A stretch of 64,000 bases of DNA, taken from contig CM039182.1 of the NCBI GenBank assembly GCA_008360975.2, forward strand, positions 84,847,405 through 84,911,404, read 5' to 3'. This DNA is from Lichenostomus cassidix (Eukaryota; Chordata; Aves; Passeriformes; Meliphagidae). Of the stretch, positions 1 through 13,450 are shown piece after piece (positions within the stretch are counted from its first letter, which is position 1; every line of letters begins with the position of its first letter). The notes beneath the pieces were generated by a model. That model had not been told where the DNA came from and searched no databases. It saw only the letters and a list, made by a program, of their open reading frames with translations. Position numbers and translations under genes: made by a program.

Positions 1-2051
1 AAGGCCAGGTTCCTCTTTTCCTCCCCGTTGGGCCTTGGTGACTAAAATATTGATTTATATGCCAAAAGATAGTATTTGTGGGTAGGAGGTCTAGGACTTT
101 AAACATTTAACAAGCTAAAACTCAGGTCTGGACTCCACTACATGATCAATTTAAAAATTATAAACTAGTACTCAGATAACACCTAGCTTTAAAACTTCTA
201 GTTTTAGCTGAATAAATAGAACATTTTCTCCCTCAAAAAACCTCATGAACAAACCATTATAACTGCTTCCAGAGTTTCAAATTAAGTGATAAAATATCTT
301 AAAATATATGGTGAGTTCCTATGTACACTGGTAGTTGCAAATGTTAGTGGAGGTAAATCATGATTAACAGTGTAAATTAATTTCCAAGTAAAAATAGTTA
401 CACAGTAATAATAAAAATAGCACAATCTGGAGAAGGCCAAAATCCTTATTGATTTTACAACTTTTAAGAAAAAAATCTCTTCTCTAGCAACTTTTATTCT
501 AGCAATATTTACATATATATATATATATATATATTACATTACTTGATTTTAAAGCTCTCTGATCAGTCAGACAAATGTATATGACTTAATTTTCATGCCA
601 ATGTCACCCCAGAAATACATTTCAAACACCCTACAGCATTAACTGCATTCTTGCTGCTCTTTGCTTTCTTACTCAGTTTCAATGGGAAGAAAAACAATAC
701 CACTTTGCTCATGAGAAAGATAAAGAAAGAAAGTTGATAAGTATGTAAAGAAACCACAGGTCAATACCCTTCACAGCTGTAGTGGAGAAAACCAGACTAT
801 ATGAGCTGCCTCTCCCAAAGAACAGTGCTGATAGGTGCTCCACTGATGGAAACAGAGTTTGACAGAAGTGTAGGAAGGGCAAGGTGTATCTGAAGGAGGT
901 AAAGATCATACTTTTCTGTGTAATTTTAGGCTCTCCCATTCTCATTTTGAATTCCCCAAGACCTCCTCTAGGCTTTTTAGCTTTCTTCTTCTTTTTACCT
1001 CTCAGTGACTGACACTGACCCAAAGACAACTCAAAAAATAAGCATGATTTTGATAAGATAATTTTCAAATTAATTTTTAACCACAAAGCTTTTCTGAGCT
1101 AAAAACTATATTTGGAGGATGATCCATATTCTGCAGTTGCCAAAAGCTATGTGCAAAAGCAGATCATGAAGACAAAATGGGTAGGACACTTTGCCTTTCA
1201 GTTCCATGCTAGAACTCAGTAGAAGATTTTTGCACCCATAGCACATAAACACAATCCAGGGAAAAAAGATGTGGTACCTGCCTTTTTAAATGAAAGACCA
1301 TTAGACTATGGATCTTCTTTTTACCCATGCTGTACTGACTGAGCTTCCCTTTCCTGACTTCTGCTATGTTAGCAGTGTCTTACTTTTTCTGTTGTTTTCT
1401 AAAATATCACAATAAAAAATGAAAAACTCTCTTTACAGCACTAGCATTTTGCCAGTTTCCTGGATGCTCTTAGCCTCTGTCCATGCTCAACATGCATTTG
1501 TTTAAGAGAGTTGTCAAACTCTAGAAAAAAAGTCCACCTCTTTCCTATACCCCAATACTAGAGCTTGACCATCTTTAAGACATTTCTTTACATTATAATT
1601 TGATGTAGGAGGCACAGGGCTAACAAAGTTGCTCTTATTCTCCATCACTTATAGACTGGAAAAAGATAGACAGATGAAAACTCCGATGCCCTGTGGACAG
1701 AACCATTATGTGGGCTCTGACACAGTCTGTATTTACTGTAGTTCAGGAAAAATGTGGTGGACTTATTTGTGTCAAGATCTTTTCCATTCCATTTTTCTCG
1801 GAAAGATAATAACCACAGTTGAGCATGCATGTTTACCCTCCCCTTCATTTTCCCACTCCTGCAAATAGCTCAGCTATTCTGACTGATACCCAGAAAAATT
1901 TTCTTACATAAGGAGAATTTTACTAGTTATTCATTACTACAGTGTTTGAACCTGAGATACTTTATGAGACTGTGACAGAAAATAACATTGTTTTTCTGTT
2001 GACCCCCGTCTATCCGGACTTGTGCAAAGGCTGAAATTTTATTTCACGAAA
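1..2051. other. Unique AT-rich non-coding DNA
   Basis: No recognisable gene, exon or interspersed repeat is seen. The stretch holds a short (AT)n run at 513-534 and scattered A/T runs. The 125-codon minus-strand frame at 709-1086 has no recognised domain and includes a lysine-rich low-complexity stretch, so I treat it as chance. Confidence 0.6.
513..534. repeat. (AT)n microsatellite, about 11 units
   Basis: A pure AT dinucleotide run of 22 bases, directly visible. It is likely length-polymorphic. Confidence 0.9.
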
Positions 2052-2806
2052 TAAAATGAGGCCAAGAGCAAGGTCCTGCATCTGGATCTGGGTAATCCCA
2101 GCACAAATACAGGCTGGGCAGAGAATTGATTGAGAGAAGTCCTGGGGAGAAGGACTTGGAGATGTGGATGAACAAGTAGCTCAACATGAGCAAGAAATGT
2201 TCATTCACAGCCCAGAAAGCCAACCATGTCCTGGGCTGCATCCAAAGCAGCTTGGCCAGCAGGACAAGGGTGGGAATTCTGTTCCTCTGCCCTGCTCTGC
2301 TGAGACCCCAGCTGGAGTGCTGTATCCAGCTCTGGGGCCTCCAGCAGAAGAAGGATGTGAACCTGTTGGAATGAGTCCAGAGGGCTGGAGTGCTTGCCCT
2401 ATGCAGAGAGGCTGAGAGAGCTGGGCTAGTTCAGGCTAGAGAACAGAAGGCTCCAGGGAGACCTTAGAGCACTTCCCAATACCTGTAAGGGGCCTGAGAG
2501 AGAACTGGAAAGAAACTTTTTACATGTAAAAAGGACATTGCTATATGACAAAGCTTAATAGCTTTAAATTGAAAGCAGGTTGATTTAGATTAGATATTAG
2601 GAAGAAATTCTTTGCTGTAAGGGTGGTGAGACAGTAGAACAGGTTGCCCAGAGAAACTATGGATACCACATCCCTCAAAGGGTTTAAGGACAGGTTGGAA
2701 GGGGCCCTGAGCAACCTGGTCTAGTGGAAAGTGTCTATACCCATGGCAGGGATTGCAGCTACACAATCTTTAAGGTCCCTCCCAAAACAAACTGCTCTAT
2801 GATAAT
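2052..2806 (+). mobile_element. CR1 non-LTR retrotransposon, 5'-truncated 3' end
   Basis: This is the 3' end of a CR1 LINE, the dominant retrotransposon of birds. The first part encodes the C-terminal region of the CR1 ORF2 reverse transcriptase. Conserved CR1 wording is readable in translation: a stretch ending LGCIQSSLASRTRVG, then a PCSAETPAG / LLRPQLECCIQLWGLQQKKD block at about 2,220-2,370. After it come the usual GLFSLEKRRL-type region (degraded), the DIRKKFFAVRVV-like block at about 2,595-2,640 and the NRLPRE-like block near 2,645. The copy ends in the CR1 3' untranslated signature 'aggtccctccca...ctctatgat' at 2,773-2,803. Frameshifts and stops, including a lost segment near 2,385-2,400, make it non-functional. 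Like most CR1 copies it is 5'-truncated, and no target duplication is seen. The identification rests on remembered family sequence. Confidence 0.93.
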
Positions 2807-3589
2807 ATTTGGGTTATTTTCTGTAAAATAAGTTAAAATGCCTAAACTATACAGAAATAATAATTCTCCTGGAAATATTGATTTTTAATCAATGCTAAAG
2901 CTTATTATTCACAAAAATACAGCTCAGCAAAATACTTTCCAAAGTTAAAGCTCATTTATTTCCTTTCTTTCTGCTGCTCATCTGCTCATTTGTTCTTGGT
3001 GCTTCTCCATGACTGAGCACCACAGGCAATTGTCTATCGAGAAGCTGTTGAGTGGCAAAAGCTTTCAGCAGAGAGGAGCGCAGAGATCTAGTAACTTCTC
3101 ACACAGCTGACCTCAGGTCAAGTAACTACTCTGGAAACACTGTGAACAGGATTTTATTTAGAATAGATTTAAAAAAAAAAAACACAGAAAAAAAAGCGCT
3201 AAAACTCCTTTTCACTTCAGAAGTTATTTCAGGGTACACTTGGTTAAATGTGAAAAACCAGAATAAAGTTGAGATCCATCACCCCCTGAGTCTCCTGAAA
3301 GATCCACACTTATCACAAAGGAGCAGTGAAGCCCTTGGTCTCATCTCGGCATAAAGTGGGTGCAGAAAGCAGAGGGAAGGGATATGGTTGCAGCAATGAT
3401 AATACCTCTGTCAGCATGCCTGCCAATTCAGCCGTGATGCTTGAAGGAGCTCAGCTTGAATAGCTTACATGCAGGTTATTTACACCCACTAGAAGACAGC
3501 AGAAGTAGATGTAGACACATTTCAGCTGTTGTCCAAATCCTGTCCTTGGACTCATCAGAGTATAAACCAGTTAGAGTCACAAATTAATC

Positions 3590-3607
3590 TTTTTTTTTTT
3601 TTTTTTT
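3590..3607. repeat. Poly(T) tract, 18 nt
   Basis: An uninterrupted run of 18 T. No retroposed gene body was seen next to it on the minus strand, so it is listed only as a simple repeat. Confidence 0.9.
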
Positions 3608-5530
3608 AATTATGCATTTAAATAAAGATATTGCTAGTTTATTGTAATTAATTAGAAAAAGTAAAATCAAACACATTTGAATAGCAGGAATTTCCAGTGC
3701 ATGACTTCAGCAATTATCCCCTTTGCTGCTTAATTTGTTTTTCCATACTGTTTCTCTAGTCAAAACTAACACATTTTTACAGACTGCAATGCTAGCACTC
3801 ATTATTCTAATCCCTAATGCAATTGCAAAGGAAAACACTGCGAAGTGTCACCCCTATTTTTTCCAGAGAGAGGAGAGTGCACAGATAATTTGAAGCCTTT
3901 TTCTAGGGTTTGGTACCCATTTAGAAGTTTGCATTGATTTTAGATGCAATGCATTTTTAATACTTCAAGACAGGGGAAAAATATTGCAGTGAAAAGGAAT
4001 AGCATAGGAAACATTATTTCTGACAATTTTTTCTATCTATTAAAGGTGGAGGAAAAATTAAAGAAAAATATGCCAAATTAACAACAAATATTGCAACACT
4101 GATGTTTCAAAGTTCAGTAGAAACTTTTTACTCTGGTGAGCTTATTGTGGTCATATTTTGGGAAAAAAAGCAATTAATTTTGAGAGTATCTGTTTAGGAT
4201 TACTCTTCTCATTTTTTGAAACACAGATCTGTCAAGCAAATCTATGCATTTATAGTTCAGTTTTCTGGGTATGTTTACATGGTAGGTTTGAATTGGGCCC
4301 AAGCACAAAGAGCTGGCTCAGGCAATGATTTCACCCCCACTGCTGTATCCAGATTAGAAAGTACACTAAAACTGAGGTGTTACAGCCAAATGGCTTTCTG
4401 AGGCAGCTGCAATTTCTTGCCTGACAGCAGCCTGGACTATGTGAAAACTACTTTACTGCTCTAGTTTGCAGGAAAACAGAGTTGGCTTTCACACAGTTGT
4501 CTCAGGGAATGAATACTCAGATTCCTCTGACCACCTATGGGCACTAAGTTACACCCAAGGGCAGTGGTTGTGACATTCTAGCTGAGATTACTGATACACT
4601 TCAGTTTCAAACTAATCAGGGCACAGGGGACTTAAGCTGACTTGTCTTTCTGTATACTGGACACGTGGACAAGATCTGTTTTCCCAGACAAGCATAAGTT
4701 GCATCTGTGAGGTATCAGCATCACAATGGAAGCCCACGTTTTCATCTCTGCCTCTGCACACAGTTGCTGGAGGGAGCTGATACTCCCAGAGAAGTCTCAC
4801 TCTTTTCTTAGCTTTTCTTCCAGTCATGATCAGCAAAGCAAAGCGAATGGGCATCTGCAAAGGCTTGAAAATTTCTTAGACCAATCAGCTAGTTAGGGTT
4901 AACAATCTGGTGTGAAGGGAGAACTAACAATAATAAACATTTGAATGCATGCAAATACACTTGTGTGGTAGTGGCTGCCCTCACGGTGAATTTCTGGCTA
5001 CTGCTAATGCCATCTACTCCAGAGGGTCAGAAATCTACCTGGAATGTTTCTATATGAATTTTCAGAGAGCACAGTGTACAAATGCACAAATCCTACTTAA
5101 ATTCAGCTAGAAAAGAAACAAACCAATCCAAACTCCTCCAAAAATTCTAACCTTTTTTTTTTTTCCAGACCAGATATTTGTTTGGAGGGTTTACACACTG
5201 ACACACTACAATTACACGTTCTTTTCTCAGTTATACCAGTATAAATCAGGAGCAAGTTAAATGAAATATTTAAAATTAAATAATGATAAATTATAAAATT
5301 TATAGTGGGATAACATGTAGGGCAAAATGAGTGGTTAAATGCAAAGACAGCACTGTAGTGGCTCAGAGAGAACTGTATAAGCTCTTAGATATAACACCTC
5401 TTTAATACCCATCAAATAGTACAAGGATACTTTCAAAACTGAAATGGTAGCTGGAAGACAAACAGCCAGTCAGAAGCACAACCCAAAAAGGCAATTAAAA
5501 TAATTCAAGATAGCCAGTGAAAGAGGAATT

Positions 5531-5545
5531 AAAAAAAAAAAAAAA
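5531..5545. repeat. Poly(A) tract, 15 nt
   Basis: An uninterrupted run of 15 A. No processed-pseudogene sequence was recognised upstream of it. Confidence 0.9.
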
Positions 5546-7488
5546 GGAAAAAGGGCCAAAAATATATAGGCAGTTCAGCTCAAACCAATGAAAAGCAGCA
5601 GCTATTCAGAATGAGCAGAAAACACACCAAGTGGCCAATGTCAGGCAGCCACAGCAGAAGTGTTGCATCTTTCACTTTCAAATTGGAGACTCTTTTTTGT
5701 TTGCACAAACATTTGCAGAATGATCATTTCTCCTGCCACAATTCTGATCTACATGTAACAAGGCCACTTATGCACAATCAGGTGTATACATTATTTAGAA
5801 TCCACCGTGAGCCTGGCGACACTTGCTAGTGATTAGTCTGCAGTTGGAGAGGTTTCTGCTGCCAATAAATTTATTGACATGTAAATTAGGTAACCAAGCA
5901 CCGAGCACAATTAAGAAAGAGCAAATAACTTACATAAGTCAACCCACAGGTAAACTGTACAATCAAATTTGGTCTTGATTTTTTTTAGTACTCAAATCCA
6001 CAAAATTAAGAAACCAAAATAAAGGGGAACTGGCTGACCTTTTTAGATATGTTGTCTCACAAACAAGGAATTTGATTATCCTCCAAACTTCATAACCGAT
6101 GCTGCAGAAACAGAAATTGTCTCTTAATTCAGTCAGGGCAGACTTGAACCATCACCCACAAAACCATTTAGATCTTACCCAGGTACCAAAGGGTGCTTGC
6201 TTAAGAGCCCTGGCCCTATGTTCTTATAACAAGCTTCACAGCAATGGGTTCACATTCAAACAGAATTGTTTGACTTTCTTGAAAAATTGCTGGTGCAGGA
6301 ATATTCAAATAAGAAAATGGCCCCTTAGCAATATGGACAAAGAACAATTCTGATATCTAAATATGAATGTTGAGTGACATTGAATACATCCTAACGCCTT
6401 CAAGACATCGACACAGGGCTTCCAGTCATCATACAGAACCTACAAGAGACCTGTACCCTTTAGGAAAAATATCTGTAGGTCAGGAGAGATATGCCAGTCC
6501 ATTTGAAATTGTGCTGGAAGCCTGTATTAAGGCATCCAAAAATGCACTTTGACATGCTATTATAGGGAGAGAAGAATGCCACATGCTGAAGGATGACATG
6601 CATAGCCTACACACCCTTAAAAATAAGAAATAAGAATCCATAAACTCAGAGGAACAAGACAGAAACTCCGGATTCTGCTCCCTGCCTCTCTTCAGCTCCT
6701 CTCTCAACTCCCCAAGAGTGTGTGCCAACACTGCATCCACCAGGCACACCCTGCCCTGCAGGTAGGCGTCTCCTCCTGCATGGCTAATTATAAAATAAGA
6801 CCCAAGGCACTCCAGGGCTTTGGCATGCCTCCAAGCTGTCAGCCATGCCTTCCAGCGGCACTGCAGCTCTCTGAGGCAGGAGGCTTCACCAGGGCTGTCC
6901 TTCATCCCCTGCCTCCATTCCCACGGGAGAGCTGCAGCTTAGTGCAGGAGGTTAGGGTTGACTAGGGAATTAAGGGAGCAGGAAAGGTAGTTTTGCTTGC
7001 TAACTGCTCGATCTAAATCTAGCTGAAATTACCCACTGAGGATTATATCTTGGGGGTATTCTACAAGCCAGCAAATCTGGGTAGTGACAGAAGAGCTGGA
7101 TTTCACTTCTGTTGCTGCTTCTGGCTGCTTCTGTTTCAGACCCAAAGAAATCACAGTATGGCATCTGGTCTGTTGCCCCTTTAATATGCACTTGTCTAAC
7201 AGCAGCTAATATTTCTGCTCCAAACTCTTTTCTTCCTCTTCTCACAGAGCTGCCTCACCATATCTACAGGATAAAATATCTACCATTCCAGGTGGCAAAA
7301 GAGCCAACTCCACAACACAGGGCGTTTGTAAAGCCTCTTACTATGAGTAGTCAATGCAGGTGGACAGCAAGTAAAAACCCAGATACAGGGTCTTATCTGA
7401 GTTTTATAGTGAACAAAAAGCAGCACAAAGGACCAGGACCCTCATACAATTTTGTTTCAGCCCCTGGCCTCCCAGGAAACCTCCTCTA

Positions 7489-7504
7489 CTCTGTGCCTCA
7501 GTTT
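7489..7504 (+). repeat. Possible MIR/CORE-SINE remnant
   Basis: The 16-nt string ctctgtgcctcagttt is identical to the best-known block of the MIR consensus. The preceding tggcctcccaggaaacctc loosely fits the MIR 'ttacttaacct' segment, and G- and A-rich sequence follows. MIR-type elements are old amniote repeats and survive in birds as faint remnants. A 16-nt match could be chance, so this is only a possibility. Confidence 0.22.
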
Positions 7505-10500
7505 GGGAAAAACAATCCTGATCTCCTTTATACAACACTGTCAGATCTATTGATGAAAGCCACCAGCCATGGCTTTCTTGATTCCACAGAAAAACCTCTA
7601 TTTATGACATTCTCACAGAAGTCCAGATAGTGGAAAATACTTCCTGAATCAAAACTTCAGGCTTTTTGAGTACATGCACCAAAAGAAAGGCAGAGGGAGA
7701 ACAACCAACTCCCCAAACCTTTGTATTGTAAAGGCAAAAATAGAGGTATATTTTCTAGCAGAGGTAAAGGAGCACTCTTGTCTCAGTTTGGGGCTGTTTA
7801 CTTGAAGATAGGAGGCTGCTTTAATAAGATTGTTATATTTTACAGCTTTCACTATATTGCACTGCAATTTTACTTTATGTTCTTAAGCCACATATACGCA
7901 ATTCAAATTAAAGGTGTTGTTGCCCTGACATCCTCAATATAATTGTCTCACAAAAGACATGAATGGATTGTCATCAGGTAAAATCAGAAATCCACGTTAT
8001 TTTGATTAGGTGAGCCATTAAGATAATGTATCTATTAACATCCATATAAAGAAACAGATGAAATTGAACTGCAGAGTTCTAGCTTTGTTGATTCTTTTTA
8101 TTTGCACATCACTATGAACATAAGTGTCTGGATTTTTTAAAACACACCTTCCAATTTATTGTTGGGGATGGGGCAAGGAAAGACCAACCAGCCTTTAAGC
8201 AAATTTATAACCCAATTAGACTGCTCTTTTATAGTTATATTGTTTGTTTCTTTGTAATTCAGCTCTCTTTAATTGGATGTCATCCAATTTAGAAATATCT
8301 ATGAAACACAGATGTTTTAAAGAGGATTTGGGTTTATTTAGAACTCAATGGAAGGTATCATCTACTACCATTTATCTTTATAAATGTATAAAATACTCTT
8401 TTTTAACATCTGTAGACTTAAAAGGGCATTTTCAAGACTGCTTAAATAATTACTATGCCATTAAAAGATGAAATAAATTAAGAGTTTAGTGAAAATCATG
8501 CTTCTGTAATATGCATCAATTTTACAACTTAAGTTTGTAGAGGGTTATCATGTCAATGTTGTCTTCAAATAAAAATATTATTTATATTCTCATTGATTAA
8601 AAAAAATCAGAAATATATTTTTGTAATTAATGATAATTAAGTGATATATAAGTGATAATTAATCATATTCTTAGTGCAATAAAATTTAAACAGTCATTAT
8701 ATATATATACACCTTTTACATCTTAAATTCCTGTGTTTTCTTCCTCTCCTATATGTGTTTGCCAACAAAAATTGTGCATTAGATGATACTTAGAGGACAG
8801 CCTGGAAATTTTAACATATGAGTTCTCTGTCATTTATTTTCCTTCTTTTGAAGACCTCATCTTTTCTTCCTAGCATTCATTTACTTCTCAGTGTAAAATT
8901 AAGAATCAGAACCTTTATCTTTCACACTTTTAAGTTTTCATGTATGTAGCACTACAAAGCAAAGCTGCTGATTTACCTTTTATCACAGAATAGGTAGTGA
9001 GAGTCAGAGGTGCTAGGAAAAGGAGTAGGAGGAATCAGTGAGAAGAAGAGAAGAATGAGATAACCTGGCTCAGTCGAATCTCACACTTCAGAACACCAAA
9101 CAATGATCCTTGGACACATACTAATATGGTAAGAGCGCCTCACGTCTCCTCAAGGCTGCTTTGAACCACAGTTATTCAGTCTTCTTAGGGTGTTTGATCT
9201 CTGTACATTATGACCTTTTGGTTTTCCAGAAATACTAAGCTATGGCTGGACAAAGAGTCAGTTTCTCATACATCACCAGAGAAAAACAGACATTTAATTT
9301 ACTTTCAGATTTCTTCCACCTTATGAGGAATGGCAACACTGAAATAAGAACCCACACCAAGGACTTTGTACCTACAAGACTATCAACTGTACCTGCTGCA
9401 CTATACTGAGCAAAATGCATGTGCTACAGCATACTCCATGATCAGGAGTATCAGATCTGAATTTGCAGATTTGCTGAGTGACACCTATAAAACCACTGGA
9501 GAAAAATACTCTGTGCATCCTTTAGTCATGCTAGGGAGAGAATGCTAGTCTTTCTCAATGTCAAAGTCTACTGACATCTTAAAATTTTCAAAGGGGACAT
9601 TATTGATACAGTAAAAGCAGACAACACCCAACATTACCAAGGAGATCATTCCAATTAGAAAGCTGAAGAAAGAATGTCTCTATTTAGAGAAAACTGAGTG
9701 TTTGCCTCCTTGCCCCTGGGATAACAGGACATGTCTTGTAGAGGTAGAGATGATTCAAACTGCAAATATACCTTTAGTGAACCACCTGTTATTGATTTCA
9801 CCATAGAAGGGGAATGATCAGAGCACTCCTGCTGCATTGGGAAGTCTTGGGAAGAGGTGGGACAAAAAGAAGGAAAGTTGGAACTTAATTGCTTCTATGT
9901 TTTTTACAACGTGAGATAATACAGTGTAAAAAAGCTTTCATTATATTCATAGGAGAAGTTAATGACTGGGAAACACAAGGTGCAGATTGACTGAAAGAAG
10001 ATTTCAAGCAAGAAAACTGGTCATGAAAAGCACTAAATTCCTTGGGAGAAAACATGAAGAAAATTAAAAACTTTCCTATGTAAACATGAAAAACAGTTCA
10101 AGAAGCTCTAATATAAAGCTAAGCAATGTCGGGGTATCAGACACGTCAGCCATGTTACATACACCCCACTTTCAAAAACAGCAATAACATACTGCTCAGA
10201 TATGGTTTTGTTACTTAATTCTCATCTTAGCTTCTCTTTCTTAACCTCTTAAGATGGTGGAGAGGTGTTAATAGCTATGGAGAACAGACACAGTGGTAAA
10301 GTGCAATGGAGGAACCTAGCATCTCCAAAAGAAAGCTTCTCACATATCGCCTTCCTCTACACCGTGTGACTGTACTTGGTCATTTGAGGGGAAGACAGGG
10401 AATAGGGATATGTGAGCAATCCTCTGCTATTCCTTGTTCTCTTTTCACTTTTGAACAGAAAAGTAGAGCCCTATAGAAGTTCCTTGCCACTGCTCTATGG

Positions 10501-10810
10501 ATGGAAGTAAAGCAACTTCTTCCAAGGAGAGAATACATCCATTGTGAGTTACATTAGTACCAGAAACTATTACTGATCTTTTTCAAAACTTGGATTGCAA
10601 TAACTGCATTTTTTTATAGTTATTCCTACCTTATATTAACATATCAAACATTTTCATTTCTCAATAGGAGACACTGTAATTTTTCTTTATTCTCTAATGC
10701 CCCACGCACTTTACTGACTGCACTCTAGGCCTTATTCTTTCACTTAAGGTAGCCCCATATTGCAAAGAGGTCTTCTGCCAGTCTACTAATAAGATTTGTG
10801 CCAAAGGAAA

Positions 10811-10880
10811 TCCACTTTATGTTTAATGTCTTTAATGTCCACTTTAATGTCTCCACTTCAATGTCTCCACCTTAAGGTCA
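10811..10880 (+). repeat. Short minisatellite-like tandem repeat, about 14-bp period
   Basis: Degenerate copies of a unit like ccactttaatgtct follow each other at about 10,838-10,880 (ccactttaatgtct, ccacttcaatgtct, ccaccttaaggtca). Shorter partial copies of the ttaatgtc core lie upstream from 10,811. It reads directly as local tandem duplication with later substitutions. Confidence 0.75.
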
Positions 10881-12743
10881 AGAAATTATATTGAATAATC
10901 ATTAAAGTTTTGTTTACTAGCTAAACCTTCTATTTGGCAGAATGGTCAAGTTATAGTTGACAGTGTAAAAAAAAAATAGCATTAATATTCACAGACTGTA
11001 GCAATTTAGATACCCTGAAGAAAAAAGGATCCCTAGATTTTTACTCTGGAAAGATATATGATATTTTTCCCTAAGAATCTCTGCTTTTAGCAAACTTAGA
11101 GGAGCCAGAATCTTAGTTGAGATGGCATTTGCAAACAATTAACTAATGTTGGTTTCTAATGAACTGTTTTTATTTGTCCAAAAGCAGATGGCCCAAACAA
11201 ATAACTGCATTGCATTCTTTTGCCAGGTGTCCATTTAGCAAATTTTAGAGCTCTTTACTGGCTTCATTTTTTGTGCATTTTCCCTGCTGCCTCTCAACAG
11301 GAGAGAGGCGACTGTTATTTCTATCCAACCTTGTGCCAGCAGAGAAATGCCTGTTCTGGTGTATGCACACAGCCCTTTTAACAGGAAGCTGCCTAATTTT
11401 GCATGTCTCTCAGTATTCTTTCTATCTGCTGCTCACTACAGCTCAGAAAGGAAGAGCTCCAAGGAATACTGATTTTCTTTAACTTTTTATTTCTGAACTA
11501 TTAAGGACCCCCTTAGCCTTTTGAAATTCCTGAAGCCATTTTTCTTCTGCTTACTTGCAGGTCAGTCATTCTTGGCCATCTCCTCTCTGAGAAAACATTT
11601 GTGTCTGTCTTTCAGGAAATAGAGTTATTCTGGGATTCTAGAGGTTAGAAAGACACATAGCATTCAGTTTACAAGGACAGCCATTTATGTGCTCCTAAAG
11701 AATATTTCATTAAAGGGATTAATTCAGATCTGACACTACAGAGTTATGCCACAGATAAACAGTGACTGGAGTCTTGTCCAAGCTTTCATGACAGAAAGTC
11801 AAAATACCTAAAATTGTACATCAAGGCCAGGTAGACTTTTGGAAAGGAAACCTGTCATCAAGTAATTTCACAAAACCACTTCTTTAGAAAACAGAAGGGA
11901 AAGAAAGGAGATGAGAATGGACTTGAAGCTGATAGTTAAAGTGTTAAAAGCTGAACATGCTTTCAAACATGATCAAGTGGCAGCATATGCAGAGTCACTG
12001 ATCAAATGTGTGATTTAGTTTGCAATTTTGCTCTGGATAAATATTTAATAATAGATTAATGTTTAAGTAAAACACCTAGGGCAACACGTATTATGGCAAA
12101 CAGAACCATGTTGATTTAAAAAAAAATTATCATAGAAGCAGGACCCTTTCCCTAATCTTGCAGATGAGTCCCCGAGTCCCTCTCCCATTTTGTCTGTGTT
12201 GCTGGAATTCAAATGCAGGGTAAAGTCATAAATAATGGAGTAGCATTTCTGTCCTGCTTGAGGTCAGTAAAAAGTTGATCATGGCCTTATGTGCTGGTGA
12301 GAATTTTGACAAAGCTCTTGGTTTTTCCTTTAGTCTATGACAAACTCATGAACATATACGGATGGAATGTCCTCAGGTTTCACTAAATATCTATTGCAAT
12401 TTATTGTTTTATATTGTCTTTGCCCTTTTGCATCTCACACAGAAAAGGTTACCCATTTACTCAGTATTCATTAATGTTTCAAATCTGACTTCATAGACTT
12501 CAATTCGTTTTTAGACACTCCAGACAGAATGTGATTTTCAAAGATAATCCATCCCCAGGTGATACCCTCACACCATGTGCTGCTCATAAGCATTGCAGTG
12601 GTAATCTGATAACCGAAGCCAACACACAGGGAACCAGCAATAAATTTTTAATTTGGGAAAACAGCTTAGGTCAGTATGGTCACACCAGATTTAATGTGTT
12701 ATCAGATAAGAATGGAAGCCTAGGCACAGTATTTTATCATCAA

Positions 12744-12749
12744 TACTAC
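12744..12749. repeat. Target-site duplication (left) of the LTR
   Basis: tactac lies immediately before the LTR's terminal tg. The partner after the right end is aactac (13,967-13,972), a 5 of 6 match. A 6-bp duplication is typical of class II (ERVK-like) integrations. Confidence 0.55.
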
Positions 12750-12995
12750 TGAATGCAGGAGAGTGGAAAAATGAGGTTTCTCGCTCTGGGGAGGCAGCAG
12801 AACACCCAAAACCCCACAAAAAGGGGATCGCCACTGCGCTGCCAACCCCCACGCAAGTCCAGGCCGGTCAGAGCCGGGGCGCCGCAAGGTTGCGGGAGCG
12901 CGCAGAGTGGCATGAAGCTGGAGCGACAGAAACTGCAGGAAACATGGGTGAGGCGAAAGAACATACTGGACACTGTCTCTGGCCTCCCAGGGAGG

Positions 12996-13001
12996 TTTAT
13001 T
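12996..13001 (-). promoter_or_regulatory. Second poly(A) signal AATAAA in the LTR
   Basis: tttatt on the plus strand reads AATAAA on the minus strand, about 240 bp downstream of the first signal. Either this is the true 3' processing signal, with a long R region, or it belongs to a second, nested LTR piece. Confidence 0.35.
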
Positions 13002-13232
13002 TGGGTCTTCGGGGGGTGTTGCGGTTTAGAGGATGTTGCAGCAGACTTTACCCTAGAGCTTCTCTACCCAGCCCGGTTCAGCGCCTCAGTGCTCCAAACC
13101 CTCTGTCCCAGGGCTGGACACTGCACTCTCACCAGCCAGGGAGCCATAAGGCTATCTCTGGTTCGTCTGCTTCCACAACCGGCGGTGATAAAGGAGGCGA
13201 GGAGGGTCTATGCGTTGTGTCCATGGAAGATG

Positions 13233-13238
13233 TTTATT
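13233..13238 (-). promoter_or_regulatory. Poly(A) signal AATAAA of the LTR
   Basis: Reads GCGAATAAACATC on the minus strand, about 135 nt downstream of the TATA box. That is normal spacing for a retroviral R region. Confidence 0.6.
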
Positions 13239-13371
13239 CGCATGGTGCAGCAGAGGCCAACGATCTCCCCAAGGCAGAGATGCCTCGAGGGCGAAGGCCT
13301 CACATGCACAGCCACATGTGGAGCATAAACACACGTGGAACATAGACAGCAAGATGGCAGAGGGTAAGGGG

Positions 13372-13379
13372 TTTTATAG
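13372..13379 (-). promoter_or_regulatory. TATA box of the LTR promoter
   Basis: The minus strand reads CTATAAAA in a CCCTATAAAACCCC context, a strong TATA box. Transcription would start near 13,345 and run leftward. Confidence 0.6.
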
Positions 13380-13450
13380 GGAAACAGAGAGGGGCAGGGA
13401 CAGCACACAGGCCCAGTGACCTCTGGGTACAGGGGAGGTACAGGGGCGGA

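Larger units (their letters stand above)
2807..12743. other. Unique non-coding DNA, no recognised gene
   Basis: About 10 kb of mostly unique AT-rich sequence. It holds homopolymer runs (T18 at 3,590-3,607; A15 at 5,531-5,545), a short tandem repeat at 10,811-10,880 and a possible MIR-type remnant near 7,489. Two longer open frames (minus 6,480-6,905 and plus 7,112-7,630) lie in a locally GC-richer patch but show no domain I can name. No splice-site-framed coding exon was recognised. Confidence 0.55.

Noticed and set aside
12753..13328. A 191-codon plus-strand frame, the longest in the window
   Set aside because: It lies antisense inside the GC-rich LTR, where stop codons are rare. No protein family is recognisable.
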